A stretch of DNA of 64,000 nucleotides from JANNPJ01 sp035474375. Its GTDB lineage: Bacteria > Actinomycetota > Actinomycetes > Actinomycetales > Kineosporiaceae. The notes under the pieces were generated by a model, which worked only from the letters and a program-made list of their open reading frames with translations, was not told the DNA's origin and did not search any database. The DNA lies in assembly GCA_035474375.1 (NCBI GenBank), contig DATINJ010000145.1, forward strand, positions 1-64,000, given 5' to 3'. This document shows positions 26,780 through 34,036 of the stretch, piece after piece. The first letter of the stretch is position 1. Each line of letters opens with the position of its first letter. Both the position numbers and the translations under genes were made by a program.

Positions 26780-28348
26780 GTGACGCTCCGTGATCAGATG
26801 GGCCAGGCTGGGCGACGCATAGAGGCGTCCGCCTTCAGCGAACCACAAATTGACCCACGCCTGGTGATCGATGTTCGGGCAGCTCAGCAAGTGCTGGCCG
26901 AGCAACGCGGATCCGAACCGGCAGATCGAGTACCACCGCTGCCGATCATGGTTCGTGGCGGCACCGAGGACGACGATCCACCGGCCGGCTCCTGGACCGG
27001 GCTCCTGGTCCGCGCCGGAATCAAGCCGCTGCTGATCCTGCTCGATTTCGTCGCCTGCCTGGCCGGAACCCTCGCCAGCGGTGGTCCCCGCTACGTAATG
27101 GTCCTGTTCACTGTTCTACTGCTGGCTGCATACGGCACCGGCGGCCTGTACCGGTCCCGGCTCTCGCCGTCCCTGCTCGACGACCTGCCGCAGTTGTCCG
27201 GTCGGCTGCTGGTGGTGCTGGCCTTGACGATGACCGGCCAGCTGACGGCGAACAAGCTGCATGTGAACGCCGCCCTGGTCGACTGGAAGCTGCTGATCGC
27301 CGCTGCGGTCACCGGGTTCGTCTCGATCTGCCTGCGGACCAGCGCGTACGCCCTGGTCCGCTACGCCCGTCGGACCGGACGGATCGCGCACCGGACGCTG
27401 ATCCTGGGGGCCGGGCGAGTCGGTACCTACCTGGCCGAGTCGCTCTCCCAGCACCCGAGCTATGGCCTGCAGCCGATCGGTTTCCTGGACGTCGACCCGC
27501 CCCGCCAGGGGGTCAGCGCCTCGCACCGGATCCTCGGCCGGCCCGAGCAGCTCGTCGAGGTGCTGCTGGACCACCAGGTGCGGAACGTGATCGTGGCGTT
27601 CGGCTCGATGCGGGAATCCGAGATGGTCGACATCATCCGAACCTGTGACCGGCTGCACTGCGAGATCTTCGTCGTCCCCCGGCTCTTCGAACTGCATCAC
27701 GTCGGCGGTGACATGGACACCGCGTGGGGGATGCCACTGATCCGGCTGCGTCGCGCCGCTTACCGCAGCCGCGCCTGGCAGATCAAGCGTGCCATCGACA
27801 TCTTCTTCTCCGGCCTGGCTCTGCTACTGCTCTCCCCGCTGATGCTGCTGGTCGCACTCGCGGTCCGGCTGGAGGGCGGCCCCGGCATCCTGTTCCGTCA
27901 GGAGCGGGTCGGGGTCGACGGTCAGCACTTCTCGCTGATGAAGTTCCGCTCGCTGAAGCCGGTGGACGACACCGAGTCGGCGACGAACTGGAACATCGCC
28001 CACGACGACCGGCTCGGACCGGTCGGGAAGTTCCTCCGCCGTAGTTCGATCGACGAACTGCCGCAGTTGCTGAACATCCTGCGCGGGGACATGAGCCTGG
28101 TCGGCCCCCGCCCGGAACGTCCGCACTTCGTCGCGACGTTCCGCAGCCAGCACCCGCACTACGTGGCCCGACACCGGGTTCCCTGCGGTCTGACCGGGCT
28201 CGCTCAGGTCAACGGTCTTCGGGGAGATACCTCGATCGCCGAGCGAGCTCGCTTCGACAACTACTACATCGAGAACTGGTCGCTCTGGCTCGACATCAAG
28301 ATCCTGCTCCGGACCGCGATGTCGGTCGTCCGCGCCGAGGGTGCGTAA
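26780..28348 (+). CDS. Exopolysaccharide-priming sugar-1-phosphate transferase (WcaJ/CpsE-like)
   Basis: This 522-residue polyprenyl-phosphate glycosylphosphotransferase starts polysaccharide repeat-unit synthesis by moving sugar-1-phosphate to undecaprenyl phosphate. It has an N-terminal membrane region, a CoA-binding-like Rossmann domain (GAGRVG at 210-215) and a C-terminal bacterial sugar transferase domain (about 336-520). The latter shows KRAIDI, KFRS, DELPQL (425-430) and VGPRPER (441-447). It starts at GTG 26780, with GGGAGGG as Shine-Dalgarno. It is the first gene of the nucleotide-sugar operon and probably defines the first sugar of the polymer. Confidence 0.92.
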   Translation: MTLRDQMGQAGRRIEASAFSEPQIDPRLVIDVRAAQQVLAEQRGSEPADRVPPLPIMVRGGTEDDDPPAGSWTGLLVRAGIKPLLILLDFVACLAGTLASGGPRYVMVLFTVLLLAAYGTGGLYRSRLSPSLLDDLPQLSGRLLVVLALTMTGQLTANKLHVNAALVDWKLLIAAAVTGFVSICLRTSAYALVRYARRTGRIAHRTLILGAGRVGTYLAESLSQHPSYGLQPIGFLDVDPPRQGVSASHRILGRPEQLVEVLLDHQVRNVIVAFGSMRESEMVDIIRTCDRLHCEIFVVPRLFELHHVGGDMDTAWGMPLIRLRRAAYRSRAWQIKRAIDIFFSGLALLLLSPLMLLVALAVRLEGGPGILFRQERVGVDGQHFSLMKFRSLKPVDDTESATNWNIAHDDRLGPVGKFLRRSSIDELPQLLNILRGDMSLVGPRPERPHFVATFRSQHPHYVARHRVPCGLTGLAQVNGLRGDTSIAERARFDNYYIENWSLWLDIKILLRTAMSVVRAEGA

Positions 28349-28416
28349 CCTAGCCGCCCACAACGAGGGGCCGGCCGGCTCCCGTCCTCCACCATTTGAG
28401 CCGAGGTTGTACATCC

Positions 28417-29232
28417 ATGACTGATCAGACCGACGTGGCCGAAATCCCTGTCGTCATCCTCTGCGGCGGGATGGGTACCCGACTGCGCGAAGCCAGCGGC
28501 GACAAGTTGCCCAAGCCGCTGGTCGACATCGGTGGTCGGCCGGTGCTGTGGCACATCATGAAGATGTACCAGGCCCACGGTTTCCGTAAGTTCGTGCTGT
28601 GCCTGGGCTACAAGGGCGACCTGATCAAGCGCTACTTCCTGGACTACCGGGAGCAGCTGGCTGACTTCACCCTGACCCATGACGGCGCCGAGCCCGTCTA
28701 CCACTCCACCGGCCAGGTGGAGGACTGGGAGGTCACCTTCGTCGAGACCGGTCTGCAGACCGCGACCGTCGGCCGGGTGAAGCGGGTGGCCCAGCATCTG
28801 ACCGGCGATCAGTTCATGCTCACCTACGGCGACGGGATCGGTGACGTCGACCTGACCGCACTGGTCAAGTTCCACAACGAGCAGGGACGCACCGGTACGG
28901 TGACCGCCGTCCACCCGGCCAGCCGCTACGGTGAGATGCACGTGGACGGCAATGTGGTCGTCGAGTTCAACGAAAAGCCGACCCTGGCGACCGGCTGGGT
29001 CAACGGCGGCTTCTTCATGTTCGAGCGCAGCTTCATCGATAAGTACCTGGCCGATGTGGATGACTCGGTCATGCTCGAGCAGACCCCGTTGCAGCAGATT
29101 GCCCGCGACGGCCAGCTCTCGATGAACGGTCATGAGGGTTTCTGGATGGGCATGGACACTTACCGCGATTGGACCGAGCTGAACAAGCTGTGGGACAAGG
29201 GCGAGGCCAGCTGGAAGATCTGGAATGACTGA
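28417..29232 (+). CDS. rfbF: Glucose-1-phosphate cytidylyltransferase-like enzyme (RfbF family)
   Basis: This 271-residue nucleotidyltransferase has the signature GGMGTRL (17-23), KPLVDIGG (33-40) and the metal-binding YGDGIGDVD (137-145). The pattern, with LWHIMKMY and GYKGDLIKRYF, is that of RfbF, which makes CDP-glucose, the entry to 3,6-dideoxyhexoses and related CDP-sugars. Start ATG 28417 is preferred over an in-frame TTG at 28396. It lies 68 bases after the priming transferase and 44 before the SDR, in one transcript direction. Nucleotide (CTP) and sugar specificity are inferred from family likeness. Confidence 0.85.
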   Translation: MTDQTDVAEIPVVILCGGMGTRLREASGDKLPKPLVDIGGRPVLWHIMKMYQAHGFRKFVLCLGYKGDLIKRYFLDYREQLADFTLTHDGAEPVYHSTGQVEDWEVTFVETGLQTATVGRVKRVAQHLTGDQFMLTYGDGIGDVDLTALVKFHNEQGRTGTVTAVHPASRYGEMHVDGNVVVEFNEKPTLATGWVNGGFFMFERSFIDKYLADVDDSVMLEQTPLQQIARDGQLSMNGHEGFWMGMDTYRDWTELNKLWDKGEASWKIWND

Positions 29233-29276
29233 GAAATGAACGTAGGACAGAGCACATGACAAAGGAGAGCAATTCA

Positions 29277-30323
29277 ATGAAGGTCCTGGTCACAGGAACC
29301 GAGGGATACCTGGGCTGTCTGCTGGCGCCCACTCTGATGAGCCGCGGGCACGAGGTGGTCGGTGTCGACACCGGCTACTACCGCCAAGGCTGGCTCTACA
29401 ACGGGGTGACCGAGACCGCCAAGACCCTGGCCAAGGACATCCGGAACATCACCGTTGAGGACCTCGAGGGCGTCGACGCGATCGTCCACATGGCCGAGCT
29501 CTCGAACGACCCGCTGGGCGAACTGCTGAGCGAGGTGACCTACACGGTCAACCACCTCGGATCGGTTCGACTGGCCGAGATGGCGATCCAGGCCGGCGTC
29601 GAGCGGTTTGTCTACATGTCGTCCTGCAGTGTCTACGGTGTGGCCGAGGGCACGGTCGACGAGACCTCGCCGATCAACCCGCTGACCGCGTACGCGGACT
29701 GCAAGACGCTGGTCGAGCGTGACCTGACCAAGCTGGCCTCGGACAACTTCTCGCCGACGTTCATGCGCAACGCGACCGCCTTCGGCGCCTCGCCGCGGCA
29801 GCGCTTCGACATCGTGCTGAACAACCTGTCCGGTCTCGCCTGGACCACCAAGAAGATCTCGATGAACAGCGACGGCACGCCGTGGCGTCCGCTGGTGCAC
29901 GGCCTGGACATCGCCAAGTCGATCTACTGCGCGCTGGAGGCCCCCCGGGAGGCCGTGCACGCCCAGACGTTCAACGTCGGCAGCAACGAGCAGAACTACC
30001 AGGTGCGTGAGATCGCCGAGACCGTTGCCGCCGAATTCCCCGGCTGCGAGCTGTCTTTCGGCCCGCCGGCAGGCGATGACCGAAGCTACAAGGTGAACTT
30101 CGACAAGATCAGTTCGCAGTTGCCCGGCTTCTCCTGCGACTGGAACGCCGCCAGCGGCGCGAAGCAGCTGCACCAGGTCTTCGAGCAGATCGGCATGGAC
30201 GCCGCAACGTTCACCGGTCGCGGCCACACCCGGCTCAAGCAGCTGGAGCACCTGATCGCGACCAAGCAGCTCGACGCCGACCTGTTCTGGACCGGTAGCA
30301 CCCAGACGGAGGCCCGCGCATGA
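29277..30323 (+). CDS. Extended SDR, nucleotide-sugar epimerase/dehydratase
   Basis: This 348-residue enzyme has the NAD motif TGTEGYLG (6-13), the catalytic Ser in SSCSVYG and the Tyr139/Lys143 pair (YADCK). It acts on an activated sugar as a 4,6-dehydratase, epimerase or reductase; the exact reaction is open. The start at ATG 29277 follows AAAGGAGAG by seven bases. The last ~80 residues are longer than in minimal epimerases. The stop overlaps the next gene as ATGA, so translation is coupled. Being between a CDP-sugar synthetase and an RmlC-like epimerase, it probably works on the CDP-sugar. Confidence 0.85.
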   Translation: MKVLVTGTEGYLGCLLAPTLMSRGHEVVGVDTGYYRQGWLYNGVTETAKTLAKDIRNITVEDLEGVDAIVHMAELSNDPLGELLSEVTYTVNHLGSVRLAEMAIQAGVERFVYMSSCSVYGVAEGTVDETSPINPLTAYADCKTLVERDLTKLASDNFSPTFMRNATAFGASPRQRFDIVLNNLSGLAWTTKKISMNSDGTPWRPLVHGLDIAKSIYCALEAPREAVHAQTFNVGSNEQNYQVREIAETVAAEFPGCELSFGPPAGDDRSYKVNFDKISSQLPGFSCDWNAASGAKQLHQVFEQIGMDAATFTGRGHTRLKQLEHLIATKQLDADLFWTGSTQTEARA

Positions 30324-30859
30324 TCATCACCAAGACGCACATCGCGGACGTCGCGATCATCGATCTGGAGCTCCGCGAGGACGACCGCGGCTTCTTCGCC
30401 CGCACCTTCGACGTGGCCGAGTTCGAGGCCGCCGGCCTGAACCCGGCTGTCGAGCAGTGCAACGCCTCGTACAACCACAAGGCCGGCACCCTGCGCGGGA
30501 TGCACTACCAGCTGGCCTACGCTCCCGAGGTCAAGCTGATCCGCTGCATCCGCGGGGCGATCGTCGACAAGATCGTCGACATGCGCCCGGAGTCGGAAAC
30601 CTACCTGCAGCACGTCTCGGTCGAGCTGACCGCGGAGAACCGCCGGGCGCTGTACGTTCCGGCGATGTTCGCCCACGGCTACCAGACCCTGGTCGACGGC
30701 ACCGAGGTGATCTACCAGGTGACCGGCGCATACACCCCGGAGGCCGAGCGCGGGCAGCGTTACTCCGACCCGGCGCTGAAGCTGGAGTGGCCCCTGGAGG
30801 TCACGACGATCAGCACCAAGGACGCGAACTGGGCGTTGCTGGCGGACGTGAACGCATGA
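30320..30859 (+). CDS. dTDP-4-dehydrorhamnose 3,5-epimerase-like (RmlC/RfbC family)
   Basis: This 179-residue cupin has the RmlC pattern: FFARTF, TLRGMHYQ with catalytic His62, the AHGYQTL strand, and Tyr138 in AYTPEAERG followed by the SDPAL loop. The family epimerises 4-keto-6-deoxy sugars at C3 and/or C5. There is no RmlA/B/D set here; the partners are a cytidylyltransferase and an SDR, so the substrate may be a CDP-4-keto sugar rather than dTDP-rhamnose. It overlaps both neighbours through ATGA junctions. Confidence 0.87.
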   Translation: MIITKTHIADVAIIDLELREDDRGFFARTFDVAEFEAAGLNPAVEQCNASYNHKAGTLRGMHYQLAYAPEVKLIRCIRGAIVDKIVDMRPESETYLQHVSVELTAENRRALYVPAMFAHGYQTLVDGTEVIYQVTGAYTPEAERGQRYSDPALKLEWPLEVTTISTKDANWALLADVNA

Positions 30860-32142
30860 TCATCGTCGACACCGCGCTGCGCAAGCGCGCCGAGGCCGGC
30901 AACCCGATCCGGGTCGCCCTGGTCGGAGCCGGCTTCATGGGCCGCGGCTTCGTCAACCAGGTGGTCAACTCGGTTCCCGGGATGCAGCTGGCAGCGATCT
31001 GCAATCGCACCCTGGCCAATGCCGAGCGAGCCTTCACCGATGCCGGCGTTGCCGAGTGGGAGGTGGTCAGCGACGCGGCGAGCGTCGACAAGTCTCTCGC
31101 CCGCGGCATCCCGGTCGTCACCCAGCACTACCAGGCGATCTGCGAATCCGAGTCGATCGATGCGATCGTCGAGGCCACCGGGCACGTCGAGTTCGGCGCG
31201 CACGTGGTGATCGCCGCGATCAACGGCGGCAAGCACGTGGTGCTGCTGAACGCCGAAGTCGATGGCACCGTCGGTTCAGTCCTCAAGGCCAAGGCCGACG
31301 CGGCCGGAGTGGTGCTCAGCGGGTGCGACGGCGACCAGCCGGGCGTGCAGCTGAACCTGGTTCGCTTCGTCAAGGGGATCGGCCTCACCCCGCTGGTCTG
31401 CGGCAACATCAAGGGCCTGCAGGACGAGTACCGCACGCCGACCACGCAGAAGGCGTTCGCGGAGAAGTGGGGGCAGGACCCCTACATGGTGACCAGCTTC
31501 GCCGACGGCACGAAGATTTCCTTCGAGCAGGCCATTGTGGCGAACGCGACCGGGATGACCGTGGAGAAGCGCGGGATGCGCGGCTCCGACCACAAGGGTC
31601 ACGTCGACGAGCTGACAGGAGCGTACGACGTCGACGCGCTCCGCGCCGCCGGTGGCGTTGTCGACTATGTGGTCGGCAGCCAGCCCGGGCCGGGCGTTTA
31701 CGTGCTGGCCACGCACGACGACCCGAAGCAGCGGCACTACCTGAACCTGTACAAGCTCGGCGAAGGCCCGCTGTACAGCTTCTACACGCCGTACCACCTG
31801 TGCCATTTCGAAGTGCCGATGACGGTGGCTCGGGCGGTGCTGTTCGGCGACGCCACGATGGCGCCGCTCGGTGCGCCGACGGTCGAGGTGGTCACCGTGG
31901 CCAAGCGCGACCTGCCGGCCGGGACGACGATCGACGGGCTGGGCGGTTACGACAGCTACGGTGTTGCCGAGCGGGCCGACGTGACCGTTTCGGAGAACCT
32001 GCTGCCGATGGGCGTTGCCGAGGGCTGCGTCACCACCCGGGACATCGCCAAGGACGAGGTACTGACCTACGCGGACGTGGAGCTTCCGCCGGGTCGCCTG
32101 GTCGACGAACTGCGCATCGAACAGGCGAAGATGTTCGCCTGA
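30856..32142 (+). CDS. NAD(P)-binding oxidoreductase with C-terminal SAF domain
   Basis: This 428-residue protein has an N-terminal Rossmann fold (VALVGAGFMGRG, GAGFMG at 24-29) like homoserine dehydrogenase and the Gfo/Idh/MocA group, with EATGHVEFG and a central substrate region. A C-terminal SAF-like domain lies at about 341-412 (VTVAKRDLPAGTTID to KDEVLTYADVELPPG). SAF domains occur in sialic acid synthases, altronate dehydratases and FlgA. Proteins of this composition occur in surface-glycan loci and are thought to reduce, oxidise or rearrange an activated sugar, but the reaction is not established to my knowledge. It is last in the coupled operon and is followed by a strong terminator. 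Confidence 0.8.
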   Translation: MIIVDTALRKRAEAGNPIRVALVGAGFMGRGFVNQVVNSVPGMQLAAICNRTLANAERAFTDAGVAEWEVVSDAASVDKSLARGIPVVTQHYQAICESESIDAIVEATGHVEFGAHVVIAAINGGKHVVLLNAEVDGTVGSVLKAKADAAGVVLSGCDGDQPGVQLNLVRFVKGIGLTPLVCGNIKGLQDEYRTPTTQKAFAEKWGQDPYMVTSFADGTKISFEQAIVANATGMTVEKRGMRGSDHKGHVDELTGAYDVDALRAAGGVVDYVVGSQPGPGVYVLATHDDPKQRHYLNLYKLGEGPLYSFYTPYHLCHFEVPMTVARAVLFGDATMAPLGAPTVEVVTVAKRDLPAGTTIDGLGGYDSYGVAERADVTVSENLLPMGVAEGCVTTRDIAKDEVLTYADVELPPGRLVDELRIEQAKMFA

Positions 32143-32167
32143 GAAGCCAGTCAGCACAACTGAGAAC

Positions 32168-32200
32168 GCCCCCCGATCCGGCCGGATCGGGGGGCTTTTC
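32168..32200 (+). terminator. Strong Rho-independent terminator of the sugar operon
   Basis: A GC-rich hairpin with 13-base arms (GCCCCCCGATCCG and CGGATCGGGGGGC) is followed by TTTT. It lies 26 bases after the stop of the SAF-domain gene and marks the 3' end of the 26780-32142 operon. Confidence 0.85.
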
Positions 32201-32252
32201 GTGGCCGACTGCACCCTGCTGGCCATTCGCTCGGCTTCCCCAAACCCGCCGC

Positions 32253-32298
32253 GATCATGCACGGTTGCCCACCTCAAAGCGGGTAACCGTGCATGATC
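32253..32298. repeat. 18-base inverted repeat (hairpin) in a convergent gap
   Basis: GATCATGCACGGTTGCCC (32253-32270) pairs with GGGTAACCGTGCATGATC (32281-32298); the only non-Watson-Crick pair is a G.T. The loop is 10 bases. It lies between the operon terminator and the 3' end of the minus-strand GH26-like gene and may terminate the latter or stabilise its mRNA. Confidence 0.65.
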
Positions 32299-32322
32299 AC
32301 CGCAGAAATGAGCCGCAGGGTC

Positions 32323-33831
32323 CTACTTGAAGAGCTTCTTGTAAGCCTGGCCGGCCTTCTTCAGAGTGGTCAGCTTGTGATTGCCGTCGGCAACGTCGAC
32401 CTGTAGGTAGCCGTGATAGGCAACCCGGTTGTTCGGATCGTCGATGAAGGCGAACATCTGCTTGATGAAGTACGCGTCGTCGCCACCGCCGTGCCCGTCC
32501 GACCGGTCCCAAAGCCCCCACTCCGGCAGGGACATCGGCTTGCCCTTTGTTCGGGCGAAATCGGCCCAGTAGAGCAAGCCGTAGGTACCGGAGTAGAGCC
32601 GCTCCCAGACCAGCTTTTGCCGATACAGCCGGCAGGCGGCATTACAGTCGGCCGGATACGGGTAGGTGCCCTCCACCCAGGAGATGTCGTACACGTCAAC
32701 CCCGACGTAATCGACGTACTTGTTGCCCGGGTAGTACAGATCCGCTTCGTACGGGGTCTCGCCAATATTCGGGTTCCAGTCGAACCGCAGCTTCTCCCCC
32801 TGCACCGAGCGCATCGCCGTGACGATATGCCGCCAGTAGGCGATGAAGTCATCGGGGTTGTCGGTCGACCACTTCCACCCCTTCAGATTGAATTCCCAGC
32901 CAAGCCGCAGGATCGCGTCTTCCTGGCCGCCGGCCACCAGGTTTCGGGCCAAGGTGCGGAAGTACTCGTCATACGCGCCGGTGGCGCCGGCCTTGATCGA
33001 GGTGTTGCCGTTCCACGGGCGAAGGGCAACGGAGTACACCATCTGGTAACCCGAGCCTTGCCAATGGTTGATCATGTACGCCGGATTCGCGATGTCGGAC
33101 CAGGTGCTCCGACTGGAGAAGTCGACCACGTAGTCCGGATCCCGGCCCAGCCAGTTCCCGAAGTCGTTCACCTTGGTGCGCGACGTGCCGACGAAGACAC
33201 CCAGCTTCACCTTTGCCGCGGCGCCGCTCTGGGGTGGCAGTTCGGCGACCTTGGATGGCTGGGCGGCGCCCGTGGCGCCGATTTCCGGCCCGTGCTGCGG
33301 ATCTTCGGTCTCGGACACGGATGCAGCGGTCGGTCCGACGCTGGACACCGATCCGGACGAATTCGAGGTCAGCTGTTGCACACCGAAGAACGTCGCGCTG
33401 AGCACGATCAGAACCGCGACCGCACCGGCCACCAGCGCCAGCCGGGATGGCGGCGACGGATGCGGCCGCCGAAACCCGCGGAACGGGGTAGCCGGCGGCC
33501 TCGGGGGCGGGGTGCGCTCGACGACCGGGCGAGGAGCCGACCCGCTGACCGTTCCAAAAACGTCCGGCGCCGCGCCCTCGGCGGGCGGTTGAACGCGCTT
33601 GATCGGCTGGGTTTGGGTCGACGATTGTGGCCGCGGCACCCGGGCGGAGGGTGCGGACGGGCGGGCCACCGGCTTACCCCACATCAGCCCGATCGAACCG
33701 GTGATGGGCCCGAGAACCCGGTGCGGGAACCGGCCGTCCGGACGCGCTGAATCTGCGACCGACGTCTCCGACTGATCGGAAGACGTCGAATCGCCGGATG
33801 ACGAGTCGGGGAATGGTGGCCTTTCAGCCAT
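32323..33831 (-). CDS. Membrane-anchored GH26-like glycoside hydrolase (first of two)
   Basis: This 502-residue type II membrane protein has a cytoplasmic Pro/Ser-rich N-terminus (1-130), one transmembrane helix (about 131-153), a Ser/Thr linker and an outer TIM-barrel-like domain from about 210. Within this, LGWEFNL holds a candidate acid/base Glu313 and SLPEWG a candidate nucleophile Glu437, as in GH26 mannanase-like enzymes. DCNAAC is a probable disulfide pair and DGHGGGDD is conserved in the paralogue at 38431. It should cut or rearrange the exopolysaccharide at the cell surface; beta-mannan specificity is not implied. The start is ATG 33831, or a GTG six bases upstream. Confidence 0.78.
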   Translation of the reverse strand: MAERPPFPDSSSGDSTSSDQSETSVADSARPDGRFPHRVLGPITGSIGLMWGKPVARPSAPSARVPRPQSSTQTQPIKRVQPPAEGAAPDVFGTVSGSAPRPVVERTPPPRPPATPFRGFRRPHPSPPSRLALVAGAVAVLIVLSATFFGVQQLTSNSSGSVSSVGPTAASVSETEDPQHGPEIGATGAAQPSKVAELPPQSGAAAKVKLGVFVGTSRTKVNDFGNWLGRDPDYVVDFSSRSTWSDIANPAYMINHWQGSGYQMVYSVALRPWNGNTSIKAGATGAYDEYFRTLARNLVAGGQEDAILRLGWEFNLKGWKWSTDNPDDFIAYWRHIVTAMRSVQGEKLRFDWNPNIGETPYEADLYYPGNKYVDYVGVDVYDISWVEGTYPYPADCNAACRLYRQKLVWERLYSGTYGLLYWADFARTKGKPMSLPEWGLWDRSDGHGGGDDAYFIKQMFAFIDDPNNRVAYHGYLQVDVADGNHKLTTLKKAGQAYKKLFK

Positions 33832-34003
33832 TGGCACATTCCCCGCCGACCACGAGGGTCAGACGCCGAGTCAGGGCCCGGGCACCAGTCATCCGAAGGA
33901 GGGTCACGCAGGGGAGTCTAGCCACCCCGGCGCGCTGTCCTGTTTAATCCAGATCGAAGGGATCAGTATGGGTTACTCAAATTACTCTCAGTAGCGTCAC
34001 GCT

Positions 34004-34028
34004 CCGTATTGGAACGTATCGAATACGG
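34004..34028 (-). terminator. Hairpin downstream of the Wzz/BY-kinase-like gene
   Basis: Perfect 7-base arms CCGTATT (34004-34010) and AATACGG (34022-34028) with an 11-base loop lie 8 bases beyond the minus-strand stop codon. There is no U-tract, so terminator function is tentative. Confidence 0.3.
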
Positions 34029-34036
34029 CGGAATCC

